Positions 23,880 to 34,796 of a DNA stretch of 64,000 bases are shown one piece after another. Position numbers and translations under genes: made by a program. A model generated the notes under the pieces. The model made no database searches and was not told the DNA's origin. It worked only from the letters and a program-made list of their open reading frames with translations. The stretch is from Cercospora beticola (taxonomy: Eukaryota > Ascomycota > Dothideomycetes > Mycosphaerellales > Mycosphaerellaceae), in NCBI RefSeq assembly GCF_033473495.1, contig NC_088935.1, positions 3,472,001-3,536,000 of the forward strand, written 5' to 3'. Position 1 is the stretch's first letter, and each line of letters begins with the position of its first letter.

Positions 23880-24320
23880 ATGAATATACCAACGACCGTA
23901 GCTCTGCTCTTGCTGCCCAACCTCATCGCCGCTGCACTGTCTCTGCCACGGCAGAATTGGCCATGTGCACTAGGGAATACCATCACGTTAGAGTTTAGCG
24001 CGACCAACCCGAAATCGAAAGATTTCCCGGGTACATTCGACGCGCGCCTGGTAAGGAATTGCATCCTGTCGGACGCCAATCTGGGTGGATCCCCTCAAGT
24101 GATATACACTACCGACAAGTATATCGATGGAACGCTGGATATGTGTTACCCCAACTGTAGTAACCATCGCGCTGCCGACAAACCTTACCCAACGTGTCCA
24201 ATTCGGTTGGCCTGCGAAGATACCGACGTCAAGGGCCGGAAAACCAAGATCGTTGTCAATATCAAACTCTGCGGACTGAATAAAGCCGGCAACGGAGCCT
24301 GTTTCCCGGGAGCGACATAA
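23880..24320 (+). CDS. small secreted cysteine-rich protein
   Basis: Intron-less, 146 aa. Residues 1-20 form a clear signal peptide (MNIPTTVALLLLPNLIAAALS). The mature part has eight cysteines at irregular spacing, including a CxxxC pair (MCYPNC) and two Cys in PTCPIRLAC, enough for four disulfides. Several basic and beta-prone segments (TKIVVNIKLCG) are present. The size, signal peptide and even Cys count are the common profile of fungal effector-like or antifungal-type secreted proteins. The sequence itself matches no family I know. Isolated between a pseudo-lipase and rad51. Confidence 0.75.
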   Translation: MNIPTTVALLLLPNLIAAALSLPRQNWPCALGNTITLEFSATNPKSKDFPGTFDARLVRNCILSDANLGGSPQVIYTTDKYIDGTLDMCYPNCSNHRAADKPYPTCPIRLACEDTDVKGRKTKIVVNIKLCGLNKAGNGACFPGAT

Positions 24321-24765
24321 CTGGAAGGGAATTCTTCGAAGGCTTGATCTACGAAGATGGAAAAGTCGAAGGTATTGGCTGAATGGATGGGTAGTCTGGC
24401 CCGCAAGCTGCTCGAAGGATGCTAGGCCACGGCTAGGAAGCAGCGATGTTCCAGTGCAACAAATTGGGGTCGTGGAACAGTAATGTGCATGAGTAAAATC
24501 TTTATTCTGGGCAAGAGTGATAGCATCCCAAATGAGATGAAAATGGTTGTGTGCGAGACTGCGAGTGAACGAATAGGCAGAGGTGATCAAGTTGACACGT
24601 GACTACGCGCTTCTAGCCTGAGGCGTTGACGCGCCTCGCGTCTCGCGTCTTGAACTTCCAACTTCGCCACCAGGCAAATGCTACTTCCACTTCCACTTTC
24701 TCGCACACATCCTCCACGCTCACCACATCGAATTCTCAGCGAAACTCGTCACGAAACTTGCCATC
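24321..24765. other. intergenic, rad51 promoter side
   Basis: No coding potential recognised. The last 120 bp before rad51 are rich in short pyrimidine blocks (CTTCCACTTCCACTTTC), a usual fungal leader feature. Confidence 0.5.
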
Positions 24766-25865
24766 ATGGATGAAGAACAATCGCAGTCTGGATACGAGGA
24801 CGGCCTCGCTGGCGGTCCAGGTGCACCAACGCCGCTGACAACACTCGAGGGCATCAATGGCTTGACCAAGCGAGATATCTCCCTCTTCGTCGAAGCCGGC
24901 TACAATACAGTCGAGAGTGTAGCATACACGTAAGCTTTTGGTTGCACATCAGGACTCTCAGTATTTACTGACATATGACCTCCAGTCCCAAGAAGCTGCT
25001 CGAGACCATCAAAGGCGTTTCGGAACAGAAGGCCACGAAGATCTTGACCGAGGCAAGCAAACATGTGCCTATGGGCTTCACTACCGCCACTGAGATGCAC
25101 GCACGACGGTCAGAACTCATTTCCATCACTACTGGCTCAAAGCAACTCGACACTCTACTTGCAGGTGGTATAGAGACAGGGAGCATTACGGAACTCTTCG
25201 GGGAGTTTAGAACCGGAAAGAGTCAGATCTGTCACACTTTGGCAGTGACATGCCAGCTCCCTTTTGATATGGGTGGTGGCGAAGGCAAATGTCTCTACAT
25301 TGACACCGAAGGCACATTTCGACCGGTCCGCCTGCTTTCTGTCGCAGATCGATACGGTCTGTCGGGCGAAGAAGTACTGGACAACGTTGCATATGCTCGC
25401 GCATACAACTCGGACCACCAGCTTCAGCTTCTCAATCAAGCCGCTCAAATGATGACAGAGACGAGATTTTCTCTGCTCATCGTAGACAGTGCGACTTCAC
25501 TATATCGGACAGACTTCATGGGACGTGGTGAGCTGTCAAATCGACAAACGCATCTAGCAAAGTTCATGCGCATCCTCCAGCGACTCGCAGACGAGTTCGG
25601 CATTGCGGTCGTCATCACAAACCAGGTCGTGGCTCAGGTGGATGGCGGACCGTCGGCCATGTTCAACCCTGACCCCAAGAAGCCAATCGGAGGAAACATC
25701 ATTGCCCATGCGTCCACGACACGGCTGTCATTGAAGAAGGGACGGGGAGAAACCAGAATATGCAAAATATACGACTCTCCTTGTCTGCCCGAGAGCGACT
25801 GCATGTTTGCCATTACAGAGGCAGGCATCAATGATCCTCAGCCGAAAGACCTGGAGAAGGATTGA
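24766..25865 (+). CDS. rad51: recombinase Rad51
   Basis: Forms the nucleoprotein filament for homology search and strand exchange in the nucleus. Exons 24766..24929 and 24986..25865 give 347 aa, the family's usual length. An acidic N-terminus is followed by a helix-hairpin-helix segment ([29 protein letters not shown]), whose last residue spans the intron. The ATPase core has Walker [10 protein letters not shown] (about residues 126-134) and Walker B LLIVDS (about 218-223). It also has [10 protein letters not shown] (L1 region), [13 protein letters not shown] and [13 protein letters not shown] (L2 region). Start Met fits the [13 protein letters not shown] beginning. Confidence 0.97.
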
Positions 25866-26190
25866 TGCGCGAAACCAAATGAGGCGCGGTTTACGTGCCG
25901 ATGATGGCCGCGTGCGCCGGACCAGCCGCGTCTCCTTCACGATTCATGTCCCTTTCGTTCTTACATGTACATAGTGTAGATTGTTGTATGAGACGCCCTA
26001 TCGGCATAGCTGCCCGAGTAGTGGTAGCTGCAATCAAATTTGATGTCTCGCCTCATCAATATTTGACGTCTCCGACTTTCCAATGTTCGCAACAAAGCTG
26101 CTGCGAACTCAACTGAAGCACAAACATACGCGTCGTGCTTGTAATCCACTCTTTTCAGCCTGGCATTGCGGGCGTGGCTCGCTTGACAAC
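25866..26190. promoter_or_regulatory. intergenic between rad51 and nup120
   Basis: A 325-bp spacer carrying the rad51 3' UTR and nup120 promoter. The nup120 frame is open back to 26083. Confidence 0.5.
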
Positions 26191-29100
26191 ATGGCCACAT
26201 CTGTCCTACCTACACCGACGCTATACGAGGAGACGCACCTATCGATTACACCTTCGAGCCCGACAACGCTGCTAAACATCCAGGTTGGCGAAAGCAAGAG
26301 CCTCGTGCAGACCGGCGCCGGCCGCAAACGCGCTTTTGGAGAGATCAGTGGCCTTGATGAAGAGTCCTATGCGCGTGCACACCTTGCGACTGCAGGTTCA
26401 GTCTTCTTCCGGCCCAAGAGCAGAGCTCCACGAAGTTTCCTCTGGCGCGTATTAAACGAACGGCACACACTCGAGCTACAATGCGTGGATCTGGTGGAGG
26501 ACAAGCGGCACCATGGCAGTCATAGCTGGATCACATTCCACGTTTCGCTGCCTAAAGCCATCGTTTCGAGCGGTGTCGCGTTGGCGGATGGAGGTGACAA
26601 GGACGCGTTGGTTGTTTTCGTGATCACAGGCGATGGACTGTACACTGTCACGTTGAAGCGCGATCTGCTGGTACGGGAATCTGTGCCTGTTGATTTCGAT
26701 GGCAGCTCAATCGTCAAACACTTTCCCTTGGGCCACAAAGCGTACCGACTGACGGCAGTGTCGAGTCTTGAATTATTGGTCTCTTTGGAAGACGGGGGAT
26801 TTTTGCGCTTGCAGCGTCAGCCTAACGAGCTCGGCAACCAGTGGCGCCCGACTTATTTCAGTGAAGGAGGATGGAGCGGCACTCTAAAGGGGATTGTGCC
26901 GACGTGGTCAAAGAACAGCGTGAGATATGGGGAGCTTGATCTCATGCCTAGTGCTTTTGCTGCTATGGAGATGAGTCCAGACGGCAAATATGTGTGGACT
27001 GTTGGCATAGATCATATCCTGAAAGCATGGAGCACTGGGACAGGAAGAGTCGCTGGACAGATGGATCTCTTGATCGAGAACAGAACACAGGAAGATCGAA
27101 AGAAGCAAGTGCTGATGGATGCAGGACAAGGAACGTTGCTGCAAATCGCAGATGCGGAAGGCCTCCCCGGTGTCGCATACTTTCTGGTGTGCTACTCACC
27201 TAATAACCACCGCTTCAAGTTTTTCGCAGTTCACGACGAAGAGGAGCTGGACTTCCGAGACACGCAACCTGCCTCAGCTTCGCTTGTCGCACCTGTGGCA
27301 GAGATGCTAGGCACGACTGTGTGGCACTTGGAGCAATTTCATGTCGTCCCTGGCCATTTATGGCGACAATCACAGATTTGGATCAGGGCTAGGAATGGTG
27401 CACTCTGCCAAACCTTCACACTGAACTTCGACCTCTTTGACGACAATGGAAACCAGAACGACCTTACCGACTTATGGAAGAGTGACTGGACCGGCGTGGA
27501 AAACCACCACCTCAGTATTGAGACGCTCAGAAGCTCGCCAGATTTCGCTGAGCTAGACGCCACGTCAGATAGCCCGCTCACACCAAGCGAAAAATGGTTG
27601 AAATTCCTGTTCTATCCAGGCAGATTTAGCGAGGCTTCTCTTGAGGCAGCGTTGGGCATCTATCGCAAGGGACGCGGCCTTCCTGCATCATCCTCGAGGA
27701 GCCTCAACGCGGTTGAGCCATTGAAAGAGCGGATTACCAGCGCTGTAGCCGCAAAGATTCTCTTACGTCGAGGGCCCAACGACCATCCCGACTACGATCG
27801 CTACCAGCTTGACCTTCAGACACAATGGCAGACCTTCTTCACGTTACTAGCGCATCTACACACACTTCGGCTGGCTCCCATCGGCTTCGCGTACGATGAC
27901 ATTGATGGTCTACCGTGGTCTGTCTGCGCCGATTTCGTGGCTCCCATCCGGACAAGCAGCGGCTTCGAGCTCGTGAGCAACAACGCGGAATACCTGAAGC
28001 TTAGTAACATCAGCTCTGGCAAGGATGCGGTACACCGAAAGATATGGCCCAATATGGACGAAGATGTGTTGAAGTCTCAGGTTCTAGCTGTTGCCAAGCA
28101 GCTTCGGTCTTGCCTGTCGCCTCAATCTCAAGAAAGGCTGAGGAGAGCGGCTATTGCTGATGCACTCGATCAGAGCGCCGACAAGTCCGCACTGCTTGCA
28201 CTTCAAGGCATCTATGAAGAATGCGGCATAAGCGAAGAAATTAGCAACGAAGACTTCGATGCCATCAGTGAGGCTGCTACTGTCTTCAACGGACTCGGTA
28301 GTCTTGATGACGACTGCCTACTCATGGTGCTCGAAGCAATAGATGCGGACGTACCCCTGCATGGCACAGATAGTGAACAGGCACTGCAGAACTATGGCAA
28401 GGAGCTGAATATCGCCATTGCGCAACAAACGCTGCAAGACGCCCAGATCGTTCTTCTGGATATTCTTGCGCTTGTCATCTTCATGCATGGTGATCTGGAG
28501 GCCGAGGAACTGGACAACAATTTCCGACCAAACGAGATGTACGAGACCATCATTTTCAGATTCAAGCTCACCGAACTGCGTCTTTGGCTTGTTAGTCATG
28601 TTCGCACAGAGCCAAAGAAGGCGGGGGGTAATGAGGCCGACGTGTTGAGTATGACAATCTACGAGAGCTTGTTCATTGGCGACTGGCAATCGTTGACAAC
28701 CAAAGAACACCGCAGCATGGCCCATCTGATCACTGCTTGGGCCAAATCTTGGACCCTGGGAATAGACCTGAATGCCAACTGGACAGGCCTCACGGACTAT
28801 ATCATGGCAGATCTCATCAGGCATACACAGTATGAGCTTGCGCAAGACTTTAGCAAATTCTTGACTGAGAATGCACCATGGGCAACCTACCTGAAAGGTC
28901 GCGTACACCTCGCTACCAATGAATACGGATTGGCGAGCTCGACTTTCGTCGAAGTAGCTCAAGAGCTTGCCCTCTTACCAGATGCAGCCAAAGTGCTAGG
29001 AGGCAGCATCCTCACCGACAAGGAGCTTGAGCACTTTGGCCAAGGTCCGATGTCGTATTATCAGCATATATCAGCACTGTTTGAGTCGCAGGGTGCGTTC

Positions 29101-29907
29101 TCGTACACAGCCGAGCACGCTTACACGGCGTTCCAATGCTTGCAGCATGATCGGGATTTTGCACGTGAACTGCATGAGCTCGATCTGCGCAAGTCAAAGA
29201 ATGGTCCAGAATCCCCAGCACCTCAGCGAATTGACGACGCAATGGAGGAGATTCGTCTGCTAAAACTCCGCGAAACCCGTGACAGCATTCTAGGCCGTCT
29301 CTACAACGCTCTTACGCAATGTGGTAGGTTCGAGGAGGCTTATCAGGCACTCGAACAGATGAGGCACCCGGACCTTCGCAAATCAAATATGAAGCTACTG
29401 GTCGGTCGATGTGTGAAGGAAGATGCAGTGTCAGTACTGCTCTCCCTTCCAGTCGCCGACGACCTTGTGCAGACCGTTGATGCGGAGCTCCTCAGACTTG
29501 CCAAGCGCAGCATGGGCACTTCGAACACTCAATTGTCCGGTCCACCGTATCATCAAATACTATTCGCCTTCCGCACACGGCACAACGACTTCAGAGGCGC
29601 AGCCGCGCTTCTGTACACGCATCTGGAGTATTTGAAGCATACCAACGCGCACGCAGTGAAGGATCCAGACGACGAAACACTTCCTCAAGCGTACGTCCTT
29701 TTGATCAACACACTCATGTGCTGCGGTGGCGATGAAGCATGGTTGCTGGCAGACGCGATTGATGGTGTGCATCCAGCCGGGACCAAGAGAAGACTGGTTC
29801 GACTGGAGGATGTGAGACGAGAGTATGCAGAGGAGCTCGATCGTCGGAGTGAAGTTCAATTAGGAAGGTTCGCCATTGTAGGTGGTGATGAGATGGATAT
29901 GTTTTGA
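26191..29907 (+). CDS. nup120: nucleoporin Nup120/Nup160
   Basis: Y-complex arm protein of the nuclear pore. Intron-less, 1238 aa from the Met at 26191 (ATSVLPTPTLYEET); a further in-frame Met at 26083 adds 36 residues that look like leader. The N-terminal part (to about residue 480) is a beta-propeller-like region with WRVLNERHTLEL, DALVVFVITGDGLYTVTLKR and MEMSPDGKYVWTVGIDHILKAWS. The C-terminal two-thirds is helical with many Leu/Ala pairs. Length and order match fungal Nup120/Nup160. Single exon is unusual for a gene of this size here. Pairs functionally with Nup84 upstream. Confidence 0.88.
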   Translation: MATSVLPTPTLYEETHLSITPSSPTTLLNIQVGESKSLVQTGAGRKRAFGEISGLDEESYARAHLATAGSVFFRPKSRAPRSFLWRVLNERHTLELQCVDLVEDKRHHGSHSWITFHVSLPKAIVSSGVALADGGDKDALVVFVITGDGLYTVTLKRDLLVRESVPVDFDGSSIVKHFPLGHKAYRLTAVSSLELLVSLEDGGFLRLQRQPNELGNQWRPTYFSEGGWSGTLKGIVPTWSKNSVRYGELDLMPSAFAAMEMSPDGKYVWTVGIDHILKAWSTGTGRVAGQMDLLIENRTQEDRKKQVLMDAGQGTLLQIADAEGLPGVAYFLVCYSPNNHRFKFFAVHDEEELDFRDTQPASASLVAPVAEMLGTTVWHLEQFHVVPGHLWRQSQIWIRARNGALCQTFTLNFDLFDDNGNQNDLTDLWKSDWTGVENHHLSIETLRSSPDFAELDATSDSPLTPSEKWLKFLFYPGRFSEASLEAALGIYRKGRGLPASSSRSLNAVEPLKERITSAVAAKILLRRGPNDHPDYDRYQLDLQTQWQTFFTLLAHLHTLRLAPIGFAYDDIDGLPWSVCADFVAPIRTSSGFELVSNNAEYLKLSNISSGKDAVHRKIWPNMDEDVLKSQVLAVAKQLRSCLSPQSQERLRRAAIADALDQSADKSALLALQGIYEECGISEEISNEDFDAISEAATVFNGLGSLDDDCLLMVLEAIDADVPLHGTDSEQALQNYGKELNIAIAQQTLQDAQIVLLDILALVIFMHGDLEAEELDNNFRPNEMYETIIFRFKLTELRLWLVSHVRTEPKKAGGNEADVLSMTIYESLFIGDWQSLTTKEHRSMAHLITAWAKSWTLGIDLNANWTGLTDYIMADLIRHTQYELAQDFSKFLTENAPWATYLKGRVHLATNEYGLASSTFVEVAQELALLPDAAKVLGGSILTDKELEHFGQGPMSYYQHISALFESQGAFSYTAEHAYTAFQCLQHDRDFARELHELDLRKSKNGPESPAPQRIDDAMEEIRLLKLRETRDSILGRLYNALTQCGRFEEAYQALEQMRHPDLRKSNMKLLVGRCVKEDAVSVLLSLPVADDLVQTVDAELLRLAKRSMGTSNTQLSGPPYHQILFAFRTRHNDFRGAAALLYTHLEYLKHTNAHAVKDPDDETLPQAYVLLINTLMCCGGDEAWLLADAIDGVHPAGTKRRLVRLEDVRREYAEELDRRSEVQLGRFAIVGGDEMDMF

Positions 29908-30439
29908 TAGTGAAAGACTACTCTTTGCATTGACCACCTTCCAGCCAGACGAAAGTCGCAGACGGGGAGCAGCATACAAGGAAGGTCGCTATAACTCATG
30001 ATGGGCGGATACAGTCCCGCCTGAGAAGAGCGAGACCGACAGGGAAAAGCACAAGATTGTCTGGGCTAGTGCTGTCATTGACTAGATACCCAATCATGCT
30101 ATCGTCGGCAACATAGAAAATCGATACCGCATGCTCTGCCCGAGGAATCCGGATGGCTTTCAGTTCCTCGCATCTTTGGCCCTTGTGAAGGTATCTCTAC
30201 GACACCCCATCGTTGGCCTTTCTAACCTCGTTTCTTGTCCGTGGCTGGCTACATCCTACGCCATTGAACCACCATGACTAACTTCTATTCCAACTCTCTC
30301 TTCCAACCCACTTCATCGATCCTGTCCAGATAGTGAGATTTTGCTGGGGGGAATATAGAGGTCGACGGAGACACTCACTTTAGACAAGCTAGTGCTGACC
30401 ATCAGTTTAGTTTGCGTACGGTCAAGACGGCGATTCCGC
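29908..30439. other. intergenic, convergent 3' ends
   Basis: Between nup120 (plus) and the Gly/Asn-rich gene (minus). It may include a final small exon of the latter, see that entry. Otherwise nothing seen. Confidence 0.5.
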
Positions 30440-30888
30440 TTACATATCGATGTCTGGACTTACCGCAATGCTACCGAACGAGATGTTTCCGATCGAGTTT
30501 CCGTTTCCGTTGTCCTTGTTGCCTGAGCCATTGCCGTTGCCAAATTCGTTTCCGTTGCCATTGCCGGCTACATGAGGTCAGTATGTGATGCTGAGCTGGT
30601 CATGGAAGAAGGAGAGGATGACTTACAGCCTGGGTTGTTGCCATTGCCAATGCTGTTGCCAGATCCAGGCGAGTTACCATTGCCAAAGTTGTTGCCGGAG
30701 CCGGGCGAGTTGCCAGAGGCATTGCCATTTCCATTGTTGTTGCCATTGCCCTTGTTGCCGTTGCCGTTTCCGACGATGGAGCCGAAGATGCCCTTCAGCG
30801 CGTTCCCTCCATCTGCCTGTGGAGTGTATGCTGTAGGCAGAGCAGCGGCCGAAGCCACGGCGATGGCGAGGATTGCTGCGACACGCAT
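30440..30888 (-). CDS. secreted Gly/Asn-repeat protein
   Basis: Exons 30888..30627 and 30567..30440 give 129 aa if the frame runs to the TAA at 30440. A second GTAAGT donor just before that stop would instead splice to a short last exon with an acceptor near 30405; the choice changes only the last residues. The start at 30888 (MRVAAILAIAVASAAALP) is a signal peptide; the upstream in-frame Met at 30981 would bury it. The mature chain is almost entirely Gly-Asn-Ser low complexity (GNGN, SPGSGN, NFGNGN, SIGNGN) with few or no cysteines. Probably a secreted or wall-associated repeat protein; no enzymatic domain. Confidence 0.7.
30447..30780 (-). repeat. coding Gly-Asn tandem repeat
   Basis: Degenerate repeats of GGCAAC-type hexamers (Gly-Asn) with longer units of about 9-10 residues such as SPGSGNNFGN / SPGSGNSIGN. 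The repeat is interrupted by the intron 30568-30626, and both exons carry it. Liable to length change between strains. Confidence 0.75.
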
Positions 30889-32899
30889 TTTGAAGTGGTT
30901 TGAGGAGGATGGATTAGAGTATGAAGTACTGGAAAGGAAGAGACTGGGCAAGATTTGGTTGGAAGTGAATGGCAACAGCAAAGGTGTCGAGAATGGAGAA
31001 GCATGGACAGGAGGTGATTATAAGGGCTATTTGCAGTCACGCTCGTCTGCTGCACCGCATTGCGTACAATCGATTGCAGGACTCCTCGCCTGTGCGGCTA
31101 GAGTGCTTCGAGTGATCGACTCGACAGCGTGGACGCTGAACGCAGAAGTCTGAGTGGTGCATCTCGCGAGTTGTACGAGCCGCAGAGGATGCCTCGTTTG
31201 CGCGTTCACTGTGGCAGACGACTCGTGGCGTCCGACCCTACCAATTGAGGCAATTCCAGCATCCATTGGCATCGCGATGACGGTTGAGCGTAGTCTCGAA
31301 GAGGAAAGATATGCTATAAGTCGGAGAAGCACCGCGTGCAGGAGCGACATTAGCACAGCTAGTCTGTCGGCAACTTTGGAAATAGTTGATCGTCGAGTCA
31401 CGGATGGCTCGGATCTTGAGTTTTGATGGCATGTTGTCTGCAGACGCCAGATTTCGGTCCCAAGTCCGATGTCTTTTTTGCTTACTCCTCCTATTTCATA
31501 CCTCGAGAGGCATCAGCAGCCAGCTCAACGGTATGACCGGTTTTGCTATGCCATCAATATCGAGCATTTCGGGAGCACATATTATACAATTCCTGCTGAT
31601 ATGTTGAACGAAGTGTGGAGCCTACACTGCTTGACGGTTGTGGAAGTCGTGTGAAGGTTTTGAGTTTGGAGCCGCATGTCGATCACGCTGATCTCTCTTT
31701 CCCAAAATTTCTCCTCGGCTTCACGTCTTGCGTGTCGTAACTACGCGCCACAAGCAGCCCATAAACTTCGTCCTACTCGCGCTGCGTCAGCCGCTGATGC
31801 CAGAACTGCTCATAGCATCTCCTGTGTTCTTTGACATGATGCTACGATACCGCTTCTTCGGCAAACAGCTGGCATGGTCGTGCCTGATGCCTCCTCGCAG
31901 CGGAGACATCTAATCCGAGGCTGACAAACTACGAAGAGGAACGCGAAGGCGTTTTCGCTGGATACACGCACATGATTGAATTGCGAACGCCTTGGATTCA
32001 GTGACATTGCGGGGAGCTCGATTTTGTGCTCTGCGCCGCTCCCACGAGCAGACGAAGTCCTTCATGATCATGCCTGACCAGATGAAGGCTGCCTCGTCCT
32101 ATGGCAATCCGAGCGATGCTGTGAATTGTGATGGGTATGCGTAGAATTGCTTTCAAGCTGACTGCAGAACATTCTTCTGATGAAGCTGCATACTCCATGC
32201 CATGTAGCACAAACGCGGCGGAAGCGATGCGACCCTATATCTGGTGGAGAATACCACAGCCGCGGGTACAGCTAAGTAAGGACAGAAAGAATACCGCCAG
32301 AGAGGGTGCGTATGCATGTGGGGATGCAGGTGTTTTCGAATCCGAAATGGTTGGCAATGGTTGATGCTTCCAGCGCACTCGGGTTGCACCAAAATGGATC
32401 GATCGGGTGCTTGCCTCTGCAGCGGCAACCCCATGTGCTGCCATTTTGCACATTTGCCATCGTCGTCTCTCGTGCGGGACCACGTGTTGCTGCGAAATAG
32501 CCACGCTCCTCACTTGCAGAGCGCCTGGCTAAAGTCACAAGTTCAGTGCCCCGAGCCACGCTGGACATCACCTTGCACTCGCAAAGTGGCGGTCTAGTTG
32601 CGCAGCGGAGGACCCATCGAGATTGACCAGAGGACTGCAGCTCAAGGCCATTTCGCCTTCGATGCGGACGCCGTGGTTGGAAGACGGCGTGATTGTGGTT
32701 GGTGACTGGGACGCATATTGTTTGCTCCCTCTCATTCACCGAATTCAAATCTCGAGGCCGACGTCACTACGACTCGTTGCGGGACCTTTGCTTCACCTCG
32801 ACTGCTCCGGCGCAGCACCATCCTCGTGCTGCAGCACGGGTTGAACGGCGGTACGAGCAAGTTCGAGCACGGCAGCCGCCCGGTCGAGCCGTGGACGCC
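30889..32899. other. 2-kb gene-poor interval
   Basis: The longest gene-free stretch of the window, between two divergent genes. Short frames exist on both strands (for example 32272-32748 minus, 30572-31153 plus), but none has a domain, a signal peptide or a credible splice pattern. A CACGTG palindrome lies at 32481-32486. No terminal repeats or transposase remnants were recognised by eye. Confidence 0.5.
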
Positions 32900-34410
32900 A
32901 TGGCATTCTTCACGGCGTGGGCGACGTGGCAGAAGCTGGTTTTCGTAAGTTCCTCGAATTTCCTGATCTAGTAGTACGTCCGCTTACAGGAATGCAGATT
33001 CTCGCGTGTGCTATTGTTATCACAGTCCTCCTGGGATGCGCCAAGGTAGCTCATACACAATACAAATTGCGCGCCTACAACGCCGTGGCAGAGCGGGACA
33101 AGACAGAAGGCGCGATCCATCGACAGATGAGCCAACGCCGGAGACAGCAAACGGCCAACGACGTGCCATTCGGTATTAGAGCCATCGAGAGCGGTATCGA
33201 AGTTGACGGTGTTTGGGTCTCGCGAAGCAATACACCAGAGCCAACATCGAGTCGAGACACATCGATATCCTCAATGTGGCTCGGTGCTCCACGAACCGAT
33301 TTCGCAATCGATCTGGAGTCCCAGAACGACAATTTATCGTCTGACCAAACTCGGTTCGGACACGCAGACGAATCGGCCACAGACATCGCCAACCACACCA
33401 CAGCTTCTCGAGAGAAGATTAGGGCCTCAAGAAATCAGCACCCGCCATCATCATATGCCAAATACACAGGCAGCTCAACGATCTTCAACCAGAACCTCAC
33501 ACCAGCGACAAGTAAGCATGCCGATGCAAGCAACCGGGCTTCCAGAGCCATCAACAGTCTCGACAGCACTGGATCGGACAGTGGCAATCGAGGTTCCATC
33601 TACCTCAACAGCCCCAGCAACGAAATTGGTGCCGCATCAATATCAGCACCCGACCTCAGAGGCCTCCCACAAAGACAAAGACAACAATCCCTAGATCTCG
33701 ACCTCATGCAAATCCACCGCATGTCACAGGCTGCAGAAACCGGACAATTCGCACCACGAGCGCGAAAGGCAAATCTCGGTGGTAGCCGTCCCTCATCATC
33801 CTCAAACTCAGCAAAGCATTCTCTACGTCTTCGAGCGCGGTCCGAATCGCCTGTCGCGCGGCCTACCACGGCCGGAAAGACCTCAACAGGGCAAAATCAA
33901 TATGCTTCGCCGATAGATTCCCTCTCAGAAGCGGCCAGACGATCTACCTTACCAGACGTGACGCCTTTCGCGCAAGTCTGTCGGACAGGGCCACCATCGC
34001 CACAGCTCGAATCAAGACGGCCATCGCCATCGCCGACTTCGTCTGGCAGCTCCTCCAAGCGAAGCACGAACGAGATCAAGGCCGAGCCTGCTCCCGCGTC
34101 GTCGAATATGGCACCTACCGCGAATGAGACCGAGATCGTGCCCGAGCGAACGGCGCAGAAACACCCCTTGCACCCGTCCTCCGAACAACGCGAATCGTCC
34201 ATCCTGCGTGGCCATGGCTCTGGCTTCGAAATCCTAAGACCTGGAACCTTTGCCGCAGAGAGACAGCGATCCGCACCACCTCTCAGTCTGTACAATAGCA
34301 TGCCGCAAGCTCGACCCAGTAGCACGGAAGGGCCACGAAAACTTCAAAAGAAGCGGAGATCGAGCGTGGAGTCGAGCACTTCAGGTCGCAGTCGAATGAG
34401 CATGCTATAA
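32900..34410 (+). CDS. membrane-anchored disordered Ser-rich protein, unknown function
   Basis: Exons 32900..32944 and 32998..34410 give 485 aa. Exon 1 has only 15 codons. The splice uses the CAG at 32995-32997; an AG eight bases earlier would break the frame. The join creates one hydrophobic helix (LVFILACAIVITVLLGCAKV), after which a short conserved-looking cytosolic stretch follows (YKLRAYNAVAERDKTEGAIHRQMSQRRRQ, then DGVWVSRSNTPEP). The rest is Ser/Arg/Pro-rich and probably disordered, ending with a basic KKRRSS motif. No family recognised. Composition suggests a phosphorylated membrane adaptor, which is inference. Confidence 0.75.
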
Positions 34411-34796
34411 TATGCTATGATTTGCTCTGAAAGAGAAACAGTTTGGGTATATGTCCTATGGCCGAGATACGGCACGACTAGAAGCTGTCAAGACTATGGA
34501 CTGAATGAGAGCTCTGCCAAGCAAGTATAACTCGACGATAGACTCATTTCTTCGCTTCAAGTGAGCTGAATACAAGATGCACCTGCCGTTGATACGACGT
34601 CTCTTCCTTCTTCCGGCTCAAAGAACGGCTTTCAATATCAGCCCAATCTTAAGCCAACAGTGCTGATACATGTCGACAGTGACGAAAAGGATTTCCAGTT
34701 TGGGCCAAAGCGCGTGTGGTGCCGCAAGACACGATATTCGCCTTTATTGAAGATCGTTCACGGTACAGGTATTCGATCTGATCACCCGCTGGGATC
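34411..34796. other. intergenic, convergent 3' ends
   Basis: Between two stop codons of convergent genes. Nothing seen. Confidence 0.5.
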
